Shown here: positions 16,365-25,318 of the stretch, one piece after another
Position numbering within the stretch: the first letter of the stretch is position 1
Layout: the number at the start of each line of letters is the position of its first letter
DNA from: Sedimentisphaerales bacterium
GTDB taxonomy: Bacteria; Planctomycetota; Phycisphaerae; Sedimentisphaerales; Anaerohalosphaeraceae
DNA length: 42,694 nt
Assembly (NCBI GenBank): GCA_016926155.1
Contig: JAFGPC010000093.1
Span: 1-42,694 of the forward strand
Direction: 5' to 3'
Notes under the pieces: generated by a model
What the model saw: the letters and a program-made list of their open reading frames with translations, nothing else
Told to the model about the DNA's origin: nothing
Databases searched by the model: none
Position numbers and translations under genes: made by a program

Positions 16365-18656
16365 TCAGGCTCCCTTATCCTCCTGTGGTTCGGTTGTGTC
16401 GCTGGAGATTCCCGTTTCATTCGATTTGGCCGCTTCCTCTTCACCGACGACTTTGAACTCCATTCGTTTGAGCACGTTTTCCGGATTGAAATGGACGACC
16501 GCTAAGGTATCCGCAATGGCCGCATCGATCTGATACGAGGCCAGCGGCTTGGCCTTGATATAATCCTGCCGAGCCACCGGTTTGCGGGTAACGCTTTTGA
16601 CGGCGTAGACGATCCGGGACGGTTCGAATTCAAGGACTTTATTCAAAGCCTTGGCCTCTGTCTGTCCCGCAGGGATCAGGGGGATCAGCCGTTCCAGCAG
16701 CTTGCCGGTCTGGAGTGTTTCCTCGTAATAACTGGCGGCGATCGGGTATTCCTGGATCATCTGTTTCATCTTCTGGAGTTCCAGCAACGTTATGCGGTTG
16801 CGGTCACGAAGCTTGTCAAGGCTGATCTTTCCCTTGGTATCGTCTTTGGCGTACTGGTCATTATAAGCCTTGATGGCTTTATCCCAATCGCCTTCTTCGA
16901 TCATCTTGATGAATTCCTCGGCTCGTTGTCGCGCCAGATGAATCGCCTTGATGAGTTTTACGTCCTCAACCAGTTGTTCGCGAATGGAGAAGACCTGACC
17001 TGTCACCTGATTCGGATCGTCCAGGACAGCGCCTTTTGTGCTGTAGGATATATGGATATCGGCCGGTTCCTCGGCGGGCTTGACGGCCACGACGCGAGCC
17101 AGAGCCGAGAGTTGCGTATATTCGCCGAAGTTGTCTTTTAAGGGGCCGATGTTGGCCCACATCTTGGGTGTGGGCACTTCGAATCGACTCAAAGTAGTTA
17201 CTTTCAGTGGGTCTACAGAAAATACAATTTTGCTGAGCCGGACGGGCATCGATGTCTGGCCCTGCATGCTTAGCCGTGAAAGGGTGCTGTCGTTACCGAT
17301 ATCCTCCGGATTGAGCCACCCGGTTCTTCCGCTGTAGACTTGCAATCCATATTTTTCCTTCAACTGCCTGGCGATCACGCCGTATTCAACGGCGGCCTGG
17401 AACAATTGTTCGCTGGTGACTTCCGTCGGATCCATTCCGGTGAAGGGAGAGTCGCACAGGCTCCTCGCTTCATTGAGGATCATATCCGCTTTACGGTTGG
17501 TTTTCTGTCGTACGAGAATATCGCGGATCCGACCGGCCACCTCGGCATAGGGTTTTGTTTTCTCGATTTCCTCGGCCGTCGGATCATTGGGATCGGGAGG
17601 AATTTTCTGCTTGAAGATGGTACTGTACTGAGTATTGTCCTGATTCCGTTGATAAAACAGTTCCATTTCCTCGGGCGTGGGCAGCTCGATCGTCTCTTTT
17701 ACCTGTTCCTGTTTGATCAGAATGTAGTCCAACTGTACGCGAGGCGGCAGTTTGTATCCGAAACCGTAGGGATTTTCTTCGCCCGATTGACCCGGCTCGT
17801 TGTTCTTGAAGCTGATCAATTGCTGCGTCAGCTCATTATCCTTCGGTTCATCAATCTGGTCTGTAAAATTCGCAATCGGGAACTTGACAAACTCGGCGCT
17901 GATCTGTTCGGGTCGAACCTGAGAAACGGCTTCACCCTTTCGTGCGATCTGTCCCCGAAGCTGATTGACTGTCAGGTCTTCGCGAACAGTCACCATCTGG
18001 GCATAATTCAGGATCGCCAGCATCCGGGCGAAGGTTTGAATGATCTGGTTTTCAGGAACCCGGTTTCGTTTCATGATCAGCCCGACCAGATCTTTAGCGC
18101 TAACCCCCCCCTGGCCTTCCGGGCCGGCCGTGAGTCTGGGAATCAACCCCTTGAGCAGTTCCGTCGCATCGGACATCGAAACGACACTGCCGGCCTGCTC
18201 GGCTTCGGCATTCAACATGATCCAGAATTGCGGACTCATGTTGATATCCCGACGGAAGACTTCATCCATTTGCTCGTTGGTTAATAGCAGGCGGCCCTGC
18301 ATCTGGGCGGAACGCAACTCCTGGCTCAGCATCGCAACAGAGCTTGCCTCAGGAAACAGAAGAAGACCCAGCATGTTAGCCCGTATATCCGGCCCGCCCA
18401 TGATGGTCTGCTTGTACCGCAGGTATATCGGCATCTGGAGGGCCCGGAGAATTTCCAGCTCCTTCTGGGCCTGAAGGTATTCGGCCCGCTTGATCTGCCC
18501 GCCGCGATAGGTCCACAGGGCTCCTGTGCGGCTCATCGCGAACTGCATCAGCAACTGCTGCAGGGCATAGCCGCCCACAAAGGCGACCATGATGAAAATG
18601 ACCACAAAGGCCATGAGCTTGCGGTTGTTTTTCCGCATCCATTTGACGATATTCAT
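16365..18656 (-). CDS. Membrane-anchored PpiD/SurA-like periplasmic folding protein
   Basis: 763 residues. A short basic cytoplasmic start (MNIVKWMRKNNRKLMAF) leads into a single membrane span (about 15-37), then a large exported part. This layout matches the PpiD/SurA_N_3 group: the first 230 residues resemble the helical SurA N-terminal chaperone domain, and a segment near 300 (LPPRVQLDYILIKQE) is where PpiD-like proteins pass into their prolyl-isomerase region. I cannot find the conserved parvulin active-site pattern, so catalytic isomerase activity is doubtful; a holdase/chaperone role for envelope proteins is more likely. The C-terminus is low-complexity and acidic. First gene of the operon with lipB-lipA. 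Confidence 0.65.
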   Translation of the reverse strand: MNIVKWMRKNNRKLMAFVVIFIMVAFVGGYALQQLLMQFAMSRTGALWTYRGGQIKRAEYLQAQKELEILRALQMPIYLRYKQTIMGGPDIRANMLGLLLFPEASSVAMLSQELRSAQMQGRLLLTNEQMDEVFRRDINMSPQFWIMLNAEAEQAGSVVSMSDATELLKGLIPRLTAGPEGQGGVSAKDLVGLIMKRNRVPENQIIQTFARMLAILNYAQMVTVREDLTVNQLRGQIARKGEAVSQVRPEQISAEFVKFPIANFTDQIDEPKDNELTQQLISFKNNEPGQSGEENPYGFGYKLPPRVQLDYILIKQEQVKETIELPTPEEMELFYQRNQDNTQYSTIFKQKIPPDPNDPTAEEIEKTKPYAEVAGRIRDILVRQKTNRKADMILNEARSLCDSPFTGMDPTEVTSEQLFQAAVEYGVIARQLKEKYGLQVYSGRTGWLNPEDIGNDSTLSRLSMQGQTSMPVRLSKIVFSVDPLKVTTLSRFEVPTPKMWANIGPLKDNFGEYTQLSALARVVAVKPAEEPADIHISYSTKGAVLDDPNQVTGQVFSIREQLVEDVKLIKAIHLARQRAEEFIKMIEEGDWDKAIKAYNDQYAKDDTKGKISLDKLRDRNRITLLELQKMKQMIQEYPIAASYYEETLQTGKLLERLIPLIPAGQTEAKALNKVLEFEPSRIVYAVKSVTRKPVARQDYIKAKPLASYQIDAAIADTLAVVHFNPENVLKRMEFKVVGEEEAAKSNETGISSDTTEPQEDKGA

Positions 18657-18712
18657 GCTTTTGTCCCTTTCTCCCAGGACAGGTTCGGCTCTTGTACATC
18701 AGAAACCGGCAC

Positions 18713-18740
18713 AGTATACGAATACGAACAGAGATTGCAA
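18713..18740 (-). promoter_or_regulatory. Sigma-70-type promoter for the PpiD-like/lipB/lipA operon
   Basis: On the minus strand TTGCAA (18735-18740) and TATACT (18713-18718) are separated by 16 bases and lie about 57 bases before the gene start at 18656. The start also has GGGAGAAAGGG upstream. Confidence 0.5.
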
Positions 18741-18804
18741 GGAAAATACCCCGCTCCGAGCCGCTATCTATCGATAGGGCCGGAAGTTAGCTGTGAAGGG
18801 GCGA

Positions 18805-19599
18805 TTAAACCGCCTCAGAAAGTCGTTTCCGGAGATATTGATTGACGTGCTCCTGTACCCGACTGATTCCCTTATCGACGGGCAGGAGGGAGAACAACTC
18901 CTGCATATATCCTCGTTCATGAATTCTCTCCAGGGCAGCGGGGAAATTGATGTCATGGATCCAGCCCAGTTGCATCAATTTGACATCGTTAATGGTCTGC
19001 AGATCGGCGTATGCGACAGTCCGGCCGTCCAAAACAGCCTGAACCATCTGGGGATTATAGCCGGGACTGTCCGGCAGGGGCACATCCAGAACAAATCCTT
19101 CCGGGCATTTCTGATATTCACGATAGCTTTTAAGAATCACGCGGTAAATATCGATCTTGTCCGCATCCCGGATCAATTTGCAGAATAGCAGATCCCTCTC
19201 TGGAAGATCTTTCGGCAGATCCTTCTCGCCATGGTATCGGATAGCGGTTTCGACGATCCGGCGTTCTTGAGATTCAAGGGCATCGAGAACATTGTGCTCG
19301 GACAGGACCTGCAATGCCAGGAGACTGTGGTTTTCACTTCGTGCGTCCATGAAGGTCTGATACCGACGATACTGCTCGAATCGGCCCGTGTCATGAAATA
19401 AGGCGATCGTTTCGGCGATCCGTCCGTCGTTTGACGGCAAATGCAGGCTTTTGACCAAATACCGCATTTCCTGACAGACCTTGTTTGTATGCACTTGCTT
19501 GAGATGGATGTGGGCGTCATTGCGCAGCTCGCCTGTATAGAAACCCTTTACATAACCGGCGAACCAGCGACGATATTCCTGTACTTTTCGTTTATCCAT
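18805..19599 (-). CDS. HD-domain protein, probable phosphohydrolase
   Basis: 264 residues. The metal-binding HD motifs are visible: an early His (H37, in QVHTNKV), the HD pair (H69-D70, in ALFHDTGRF), a His at 91 (SENHSLL), and an acidic stretch LIRDADKIDIY (D145/D147) that supplies the last ligand. Proteins of this sort hydrolyse phosphate esters of nucleotides or signalling nucleotides; the precise substrate cannot be told. No membrane segment or extra signalling domain is present. The gene is divergent from the cupin gene at 19755. Confidence 0.8.
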   Translation of the reverse strand: MDKRKVQEYRRWFAGYVKGFYTGELRNDAHIHLKQVHTNKVCQEMRYLVKSLHLPSNDGRIAETIALFHDTGRFEQYRRYQTFMDARSENHSLLALQVLSEHNVLDALESQERRIVETAIRYHGEKDLPKDLPERDLLFCKLIRDADKIDIYRVILKSYREYQKCPEGFVLDVPLPDSPGYNPQMVQAVLDGRTVAYADLQTINDVKLMQLGWIHDINFPAALERIHERGYMQELFSLLPVDKGISRVQEHVNQYLRKRLSEAV

Positions 19600-19686
19600 A
19601 TCGATCCATTATTGTAAAGAAGACGAAAACGACGCTTATAACGGATGATTGAGACATTTACCAGCTTCGTGTGCAAAAAGCAAAGG

Positions 19687-19715
19687 TTGAGCATTCCGGA
19701 GGAGCAGGATATAAT
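19687..19715 (+). promoter_or_regulatory. Sigma-70-type promoter for the cupin gene
   Basis: TTGAGC at 19687-19692 and a perfect TATAAT at 19710-19715 are 17 bases apart. The expected transcript start near 19722 lies 33 bases before the ATG at 19755, which rules out the earlier in-frame ATG at 19671. Confidence 0.6.
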
Positions 19716-19722
19716 CTCCTCC
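19698..19722. promoter_or_regulatory. Inverted repeat overlapping the -10 box
   Basis: GGAGGAG (19698-19704), 11 bases, then CTCCTCC (19716-19722). The repeat spans the -10 TATAAT, the layout expected for a repressor operator. No regulator gene can be named. Confidence 0.35.
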
Positions 19723-19754
19723 AAACAAATACGAAGATAGAATGGGAGAGAATC

Positions 19755-20036
19755 ATGCCGACTGTAAAAGATGTGATTGTTCGTAAACCAACCGAAGAAG
19801 AAGCCCTTACCTGCAAGAGCTGGGATACATGGGGGTGTCCGGCCAGCGAGTTTCTCTGGGATTATACTCAGACCGAAACATGTCTGATCCTGGAGGGGCA
19901 AGTAACGGTTACAGACCGGCCGGAGGGAACGGACAGTGTTAGCTTTGGTCCGGGGGATTTGGTGATCTTTCCCGTGGGACTCAAATGCATCTGGAAGGTC
20001 ACGAATCCGGTTCGAAAGCATTACGATTTCAGTTGA
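19755..20036 (+). CDS. Small cupin-domain protein
   Basis: 93 residues from the ATG at 19755 (GGGAGAG just upstream, promoter at 19687). Single cupin barrel: TETCLILEGQVTVTDRPEG is the first half and SFGPGDLVIFPVGLKCIWKV the second, as in the DUF861/cupin_3 group (EutQ- and ureidoglycolate-related). The usual first metal motif G(X)5HXH is not present, with C-x-I in the place of HxH, so metal binding is uncertain. The protein begins with a basic segment DVIVRKPTEEE. Function unknown; members of this group are often sugar or small-acid related. Confidence 0.75.
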   Translation: MPTVKDVIVRKPTEEEALTCKSWDTWGCPASEFLWDYTQTETCLILEGQVTVTDRPEGTDSVSFGPGDLVIFPVGLKCIWKVTNPVRKHYDFS

Positions 20037-20057
20037 TTCCAATTCTTCAAAACAGGA

Positions 20058-20072
20058 ATGGGCCGGGCCCAT
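20058..20072. repeat. 15-base palindrome after the cupin gene
   Basis: ATGGGCC-G-GGCCCAT, preceded by AAAACAGGA and followed by GTAAAAA. It may be a weak terminator or just a restriction-like palindrome; the stem has almost no loop. Confidence 0.3.
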
Positions 20073-20115
20073 GTAAAAAGCCGATTTGCCTCAGATTTGT
20101 ACGGGGAGCACTTGC

Positions 20116-21906
20116 ATGGAACAGATTCGTATTCTTGTTGTCGGGACTGTTTTGATTTTGTCCCCCGCATTCGCCCAAACCGATTCGGTTTCCACGTTGC
20201 GCTATGAGCCTACATGGGACTCCCTCGACACCCGACCGATTCCGGCTTGGTTCAACGAGGCTAAGTTCGGCATTTTTGTGGTTTGGGGGCCTTATTCGGT
20301 GCCGGCCTGGAAGGATCGGGGCTATGCAGAGTGGTACGGCTGGAATATGCGGCAGGAGAATTCCCCCACATGGAAATTCCATCGGCGGGTGTACGGAGAA
20401 GACTTCCGGTACGAACAGTTCGCTGAGCGTTTCAAGGCCGAACTCTGGGATCCCGACCAATGGGCGGATTTGTTCGTGCGGGCCGGAGCGAAATATGTCG
20501 TGACGACGGCCAATTACCACGACGGTTTTTGTCTGTATCCCAGTCAGTTTGATGCCACGACGGAAACAGACCAATGGAACAGCACGGAGGTCGGTCCAAT
20601 GCGTGATATCCTGGGTGAGTTGAATGAGGCAGGCCGGAAGTGCGGCCTGAAGATGGGAATATATTACTCGCTTTACGAGTGGTTCCATCCTCTCTGGCTG
20701 ACTGATCGGCAACGCTACGTGACGGAAAAATTCCATCCCCAGTTCAAGGAGGTCGTGACACGATACAAGCCTCCGGTGATCTTTCTCGACGGGGAATGGG
20801 AGATGGACTATACGGCATGGAAGAGCGAAGAGCTTTGTGCCTGGCTGTTTAATGATTCCCCCGTTGCCGACTATGTCGCCGTCAACGACCGCTGGGGAAA
20901 GTGCCGCGGGCAGCATGGATCCTTCTATGAAAGTGAGTATGGCGGCGGGACGGGCTGGCGAGACCATCCCTGGCAGGAGGACCGCGGAATTGGGCATAGC
21001 TACGGATATAACCGTAATGAAACCGTGGATGATTACGATTCACGACAGGAATTAATCCGAATGTTGTCGCGGGTGGCCGGTAACGGCGGAAATTTTCTCC
21101 TGGATGTCGGCCCCACCGCCGATGGCCGTATCCCTGTGATCATGCAGGAGCGTCTCGTACAGATCGGCCAGTGGCTCAAGATCAATGGAGAAGCGATCTA
21201 TGGATCGTCGGGAAGTCCATTCTGGCCTCGCCGATTTCCCTGGGGCACATGTACCTGTAAACCAGGCAAGATATTTGTCCATTTGTGGGATTCCAAACTG
21301 CAAGAGGTCTGTCTTCCCGGATTGAAGAACAAGGTCAATTCCTGTACCGTCCTGACCGACCAGGGAGCAAAGCTACTGGCCTTTACCCAGACCGATCGTT
21401 GGACGACTATTGCGTTGCCGAACCAATTATGGCTTGACGATGCCGTTGCCATAATAGTTCTTGACATAACAGGAAGCCCGGACGTAGACATAACGATTCC
21501 GCAGGATCCGGATGGAACGATCTCACTGACAGCTATCGAAGCACAGATTCATGGATCTTCGCCTCGGTATGAAGCAGGAAAGAAAGATCAGATCGGCTAC
21601 TGGGACAATCCGGCAGATTCCGTGAGTTGGACGTTTCATCTGGATCGTGAGGGTATATTTGATATGCTTGTTACCTATTCCTGCGCCTCAGGTGCCGGGG
21701 GCAGTGAATTTGAGTTTGCTATAGGTGAACATAAAATTCGTGGACGGACGCAGGAAACGGGCGCCTGGGATAGGCATCGGACTGACACAATCGGACGGAT
21801 TTCGTTATCCGGATCGGGAAAATGTGTAATGACGGTCAAACCAATTACTCCGCCAAAATGGAATTCGATGGGATTGCGATCTGTTCGATTACTCCCGCAC
21901 AAGTGA
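20116..21906 (+). CDS. Exported alpha-L-fucosidase, GH29
   Basis: 596 residues from the ATG at 20116 (GGGGAG upstream); the in-frame ATG at 20086 would add a sequence lacking a signal. A Sec signal peptide ends about AFAQ (24). The GH29 body starts with FNEAKFGIFVVWGPYSVPAW, continues with AKYVVTTANYHDGFCLY, and has the nucleophile aspartate in PVIFLDGEW (D225). GGNFLLDVGPTADGRIP is the usual later GH29 signature. The last 170 residues form a beta-sandwich-like part not needed for the family core. It removes alpha-linked fucose from glycans outside the cytoplasm, fitting the other glycan-degrading genes in this window. Confidence 0.93.
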   Translation: MEQIRILVVGTVLILSPAFAQTDSVSTLRYEPTWDSLDTRPIPAWFNEAKFGIFVVWGPYSVPAWKDRGYAEWYGWNMRQENSPTWKFHRRVYGEDFRYEQFAERFKAELWDPDQWADLFVRAGAKYVVTTANYHDGFCLYPSQFDATTETDQWNSTEVGPMRDILGELNEAGRKCGLKMGIYYSLYEWFHPLWLTDRQRYVTEKFHPQFKEVVTRYKPPVIFLDGEWEMDYTAWKSEELCAWLFNDSPVADYVAVNDRWGKCRGQHGSFYESEYGGGTGWRDHPWQEDRGIGHSYGYNRNETVDDYDSRQELIRMLSRVAGNGGNFLLDVGPTADGRIPVIMQERLVQIGQWLKINGEAIYGSSGSPFWPRRFPWGTCTCKPGKIFVHLWDSKLQEVCLPGLKNKVNSCTVLTDQGAKLLAFTQTDRWTTIALPNQLWLDDAVAIIVLDITGSPDVDITIPQDPDGTISLTAIEAQIHGSSPRYEAGKKDQIGYWDNPADSVSWTFHLDREGIFDMLVTYSCASGAGGSEFEFAIGEHKIRGRTQETGAWDRHRTDTIGRISLSGSGKCVMTVKPITPPKWNSMGLRSVRLLPHK

Positions 21907-21935
21907 GCAGAGTGAGTCTAACATAATACACCGGT

Positions 21936-22616
21936 TTACAAATCAGGAACCGTCTCGGGGGTTACATTGCCTGTATTGTCAATCTTGAAGATGTACTGTA
22001 GACCCGGTCGTACTTTCTGATACGTTACGTTACCGTGAATCGCCGTGATGCCCAAGTGTGAAAGGCGTTCGGGATTGTTCGCCAGTTCCCAGATCTCATT
22101 CCAGAACATTTCCGAATCAGAAACCGAAAGTTTTTTTCCAATTTGAGCATACCGTCGAGGCTCGGCATTCGCCTCTTCGATCGGATAGCCCTGTTCGGGT
22201 GTCATTTTTTCGCCATAGATCCTGCGCCACAGATACAGGGCTCGTTCCTTGCCGTCCTGAACAAGCTGGCCGGAAAATTTGACAATGAGCGCGTCAAAAT
22301 GCACGATATCACCTTCGATTTCGTATTCTTTTTCCAGCACGCGCTTGAGCGGATCATCCGGATGGGTCTCCACGAATTTCAGCCGGGTGAATAATCGTCC
22401 CTCCCGTACCTGCTGGTCTGTCACCTTGGCGTACCCGATTTGCGTTTCGGCAGTGAGATTGGAAATGGCCTGGGTAAGCTGACTGTTCTCCTGGAGGAGT
22501 TGTTCGAAATCTTGGTCACGGCTATAGCTTTGCCATGCGTACGCGCCGAAACCGGCGGCAGCGCCGATTACGAACAGTTTAAAAAGGAGCCCCACTACAA
22601 ATCGTTTTGTTTTCAT
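21936..22616 (-). CDS. Membrane-anchored protein with coiled coil, unknown function
   Basis: 226 residues: one N-terminal membrane span (about residues 8-27), then a predicted coiled coil (QDFEQLLQENSQLTQAISNL, about 35-54), then a mixed alpha/beta domain with FTRLKFVETHPDDP, EYEIEGDIVHFDALIVKF and a GQLVQDGKERALYLWRRIYG segment. The recurring LxxVxxHxDD-like text and the exported position recall nothing I can name. It ends convergent with the fucosidase gene, 29 bases away, and begins just before the terminator at 22648. Confidence 0.7.
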   Translation of the reverse strand: MKTKRFVVGLLFKLFVIGAAAGFGAYAWQSYSRDQDFEQLLQENSQLTQAISNLTAETQIGYAKVTDQQVREGRLFTRLKFVETHPDDPLKRVLEKEYEIEGDIVHFDALIVKFSGQLVQDGKERALYLWRRIYGEKMTPEQGYPIEEANAEPRRYAQIGKKLSVSDSEMFWNEIWELANNPERLSHLGITAIHGNVTYQKVRPGLQYIFKIDNTGNVTPETVPDL

Positions 22617-22647
22617 GACACCGATTGTACCAGATGAACAAAAAAAT

Positions 22648-22672
22648 GGGAGAGCCTTTTTCAGGCTCTCCC
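22648..22672 (-). terminator. Intrinsic terminator for a minus-strand transcript
   Basis: GGGAGAGCC (22648-22656) and GGCTCTCCC (22664-22672) form a perfect 9-base stem; on the minus strand the hairpin is followed by ATTTTTTT. It terminates transcription coming from 23000 toward 22673, although no clear protein gene is there. Confidence 0.75.
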
Positions 22673-22854
22673 GAATCTTTTGTGGCTCTTTCCGTCATTG
22701 CTAAAATTAGCCTTTTCTCTCCATGCCATTGCTTACGATCCGCCTTGCACGCCACACAACAGAACAGGCATTTCAAGGTCCAGCTAATATGGCCGAACAG
22801 GTCATTAGACAGAGCCACCTTTTTCGCCGATTCTTATTTCAAAAAACACTGGTA
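22673..22854 (-). ncRNA. Candidate structured small RNA
   Basis: Between the two minus-strand terminators there is no convincing gene. On the minus strand, GTGGCTCT (22818-22811) pairs with AGAGCCAC (22689-22682), an 8-base long-range stem that closes about 120 bases; inside lie a GCTA-ATTT-TAGC hairpin and a TGCC/GGCA pairing. The stem ends ten bases before the terminator at 22672-22648. This is the layout of a small structured RNA of about 170 bases. It does not show the conserved core of the SRP, 6S, tmRNA or RNase P RNAs. An ORF on the plus strand (22625-23023) has no ribosome site and looks like noise. Confidence 0.3.
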
Positions 22855-22956
22855 TCAGTACTGTTTAGCCCGTTTTTTCCGGCTCTTGGTTGCCATTTGT
22901 ATATCGGCCAGGGAACTTCCGGCAGTTGAATTTTTTCTCAAAATGATACGAATCAT
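22855..22956 (-). CDS. Possible 33-residue basic small protein
   Basis: From ATG 22956 a frame of 33 codons runs to TGA 22855, ending in a very basic tail (MATKSRKKRAKQY). There is only a poor ribosome site (GACGGAAAC). It lies between the tkt terminator (23005) and the candidate RNA, and could be its leader or chance. No family recognised. Confidence 0.2.
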   Translation of the reverse strand: MIRIILRKNSTAGSSLADIQMATKSRKKRAKQY

Positions 22957-23004
22957 GTTTCCGTCACTATGTCTTTCCAGGGCGGATGCAAGTGGGCATA
23001 AAAA

Positions 23005-23034
23005 ACGGGCAGGTCCTAGTTGAAACATGCCCGT
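23005..23034 (-). terminator. Intrinsic terminator of transketolase
   Basis: ACGGGCA (23005-23011) and TGCCCGT (23028-23034) form a 7-base stem; on the minus strand TTTTTT follows at once. It is 22 bases past the tkt stop. Confidence 0.65.
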
Positions 23035-23055
23035 ATTTTGTTTGGAAATCCACTA

Positions 23056-25080
23056 TTATTTATCAGCCAGTTTTCTGGCGGCCGCCACGACAGCGTCGGT
23101 CGTGATGCCGAATCCTTCGAAGCACTTGCCCTGCGGGGCTGAGGCGCCGAAGGTGCGCATGCCGATAAAGATCCCCTCCGAGCCGATGTACTTGTGCCAG
23201 CCCAACTCGACGCCCGCCTCGACAGCGACGCGCGCCTTGACGGCCGGGGGCAGTACGGAATCCTTATACGCCTTGTCCTGCTTTTCAAACAACTCCCACG
23301 ATGGCATGGAGACCACCTGTGCCTTAATGCCGTCACTTGCCAACGTGTCGGCTGCTTCGATCGCCAGCTTGATTTCCGATCCGGTCGCCAGCAGCAGCAC
23401 ATCGGGCTTGTCCTGTCTGATGAGCACATACGCGCCTTTAACGACACCGTCGCAGGCCTTGCCGTATTTGTTCTGATCCAGGACGGGCAGCCCCTGCCGT
23501 GTCAGGGCCAGCACGACTGGGCCGACGGGATTCTCGAGCGTCCACTTCCACGCATACTCGGTCTCAATGGCATCGGCAGGACGGAATACGATCATATTCG
23601 GTATGGCCCGCAGGGAAGCGACATGCTCGACGGGCTGATGCGTCGGGCCATCTTCGCCGACACCGATGCTGTCATGCGTGCATACGAAGATCGTCGGATA
23701 GCTGGAAATCGCCGCCACCCGCATAGCGCCTCGCATGTAATCGCTGAATACCATGAACGTACCGCCGTAAGGCCGGATACCGCTGACGGCCAAGCCGTTC
23801 ATCACAGCGCCCATCGCGTGTTCGCGCACCCCGTAGCGGATATACCGGCCTGAGGGATTGGCCTTCTGGAAATCCGTTGCGCCCTTGAACTGGGTGTTGT
23901 TGGAAGGAGTCAGATCCGCCGAACCGCCCATCACCAGCGGAAGATGTGGCATCAGAGCGTTGAGCGTTGAGCCGGAGGCCTTCCGTGTTGCGACACCCGT
24001 ACCGGCTTCAAAGGCGGGTAACAACGATGTCAAATCTACGCCCAGCTTGCCGGTCTGCATGTTTTTAATCTCGGCAGCCAGGTCGGGATTGGCCTTTTCA
24101 TAACGGGCGAACTTGTCGTCCTCAGCCTTCTGCAAGGCAGCGCCTTTGTCCTTCATCGAAGCCATGTGCTTATAGACCGAATTGGGAACGTGGAACTTCT
24201 TTTCTGGGTCCCAGCCGAAATTCTTTTTGATCAGGGCAATCTCTTCATTGCCCAGCGGCGCTCCATGGGCTGTGTGCGTATCCTGGAAGTTGGGCGAACC
24301 GAAACCGATATGCGAGCGGAAGGCGATGATGCTGGGCCGGTCCTTCTCGGTCTGGGCGTTCTTGATGGCCTTTTCCAGGGCATCCATATCCGTACCGTCG
24401 CCGGGGACCTGCTGGACGTACCAGCCGTAGGCTTCGTACCGCTTGGCGCGGTCTTCGGTAAAGGACAGCGATGTGTTGCCGTCGATGGTGATGTGATTGT
24501 CATCATAGAGAACGATCAGGTTATCGAGTCCCAGATGGCCGGCCAGGCTGGAAGCCTCGGCGCCGACGCCTTCCTGGAGACAGCCGTCCCCGCTGAGGAC
24601 GTAGACATTATAGTCGAACAGGTTGAGCCCGTCCTTGTTATAGCGGCTGGCCAGGTACTTGCCTGCGATCGCCATCCCGACGGCATTGCCCAGTCCTTGA
24701 CCAAGGGGCCCGGTCGTCACTTCCACACCCGGCGTATGCCCGTATTCCGGATGGCCGGGGGTCTTGGAGCCCCATTGACGGAAGTTTTTCAGCTCCTCCA
24801 GAGGCAGATCATACCCACACAGATGCAGCAGCGAATACAGCAGCATCGAGCCGTGTCCCGCCGAGAGGACAAACCGATCCCGGTTCATCAGCTTCGGATT
24901 GGCGGGATTGAACCGCAGATGCCGCATCCAGAGCGTATAGGCGGCCGCGGCCATGCCCATCGGCATGCCGGGATGGCCGGACTTGGCGGCCTGGACGCCG
25001 TCCATGCTCAAAAAGCGGATCGTCTGAATACACAACTCATCAATTTCGGATACACCCTTGGTCTTTACTGCTTCTGTCAT
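23056..25080 (-). CDS. tkt: Transketolase
   Basis: 674 residues, full length. Thiamine-diphosphate enzyme of the pentose phosphate pathway, moving two-carbon units between sugars. The N-terminal pyrophosphate domain has SGHPGMPMG (34-42), the ThDP/Mg motif GDGCLQEG (164-171) with N195 of DDNHITIDG, and the pyrimidine domain has [17 protein letters not shown] with the catalytic Glu. [17 protein letters not shown] and [14 protein letters not shown] are further fixed points. It is followed by its own terminator and has a likely promoter upstream at about 25145-25150 (TATAAT on the minus strand, poor -35). Confidence 0.96.
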   Translation of the reverse strand: MTEAVKTKGVSEIDELCIQTIRFLSMDGVQAAKSGHPGMPMGMAAAAYTLWMRHLRFNPANPKLMNRDRFVLSAGHGSMLLYSLLHLCGYDLPLEELKNFRQWGSKTPGHPEYGHTPGVEVTTGPLGQGLGNAVGMAIAGKYLASRYNKDGLNLFDYNVYVLSGDGCLQEGVGAEASSLAGHLGLDNLIVLYDDNHITIDGNTSLSFTEDRAKRYEAYGWYVQQVPGDGTDMDALEKAIKNAQTEKDRPSIIAFRSHIGFGSPNFQDTHTAHGAPLGNEEIALIKKNFGWDPEKKFHVPNSVYKHMASMKDKGAALQKAEDDKFARYEKANPDLAAEIKNMQTGKLGVDLTSLLPAFEAGTGVATRKASGSTLNALMPHLPLVMGGSADLTPSNNTQFKGATDFQKANPSGRYIRYGVREHAMGAVMNGLAVSGIRPYGGTFMVFSDYMRGAMRVAAISSYPTIFVCTHDSIGVGEDGPTHQPVEHVASLRAIPNMIVFRPADAIETEYAWKWTLENPVGPVVLALTRQGLPVLDQNKYGKACDGVVKGAYVLIRQDKPDVLLLATGSEIKLAIEAADTLASDGIKAQVVSMPSWELFEKQDKAYKDSVLPPAVKARVAVEAGVELGWHKYIGSEGIFIGMRTFGASAPQGKCFEGFGITTDAVVAAARKLADK

Positions 25081-25318
25081 TCTAAAATTCCTGCAATACG
25101 TGCCGTTGTTTATCCGCCCTAAGCATGCCCGGCGTAGGGGTACAATTATAGACCAGGAAAGATACCAGATCGGGCTGGGGATGCAAGCCTTTTCCCGATC
25201 CTATCCGATGCGGCTTATCTGCTGCAGACGGAACAGGATTTGGCTACCGGGACTTTCGCATTCACGGAAATCTGATATGATCTTGCTGCGTACATGAATT
25301 CGAATGGGAGAGCGAAGT

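Noticed and set aside
22579-22818. 79-codon minus-strand ORF
   Set aside because: Overlaps the start of the gene at 21936-22616 and reads through the strong terminator at 22648-22672.
22625-23023. 132-codon ORF on the plus strand between two minus-strand terminators
   Set aside because: No ribosome site, runs through both hairpins, composition not protein-like; region is better read as non-coding or as a minus-strand RNA.
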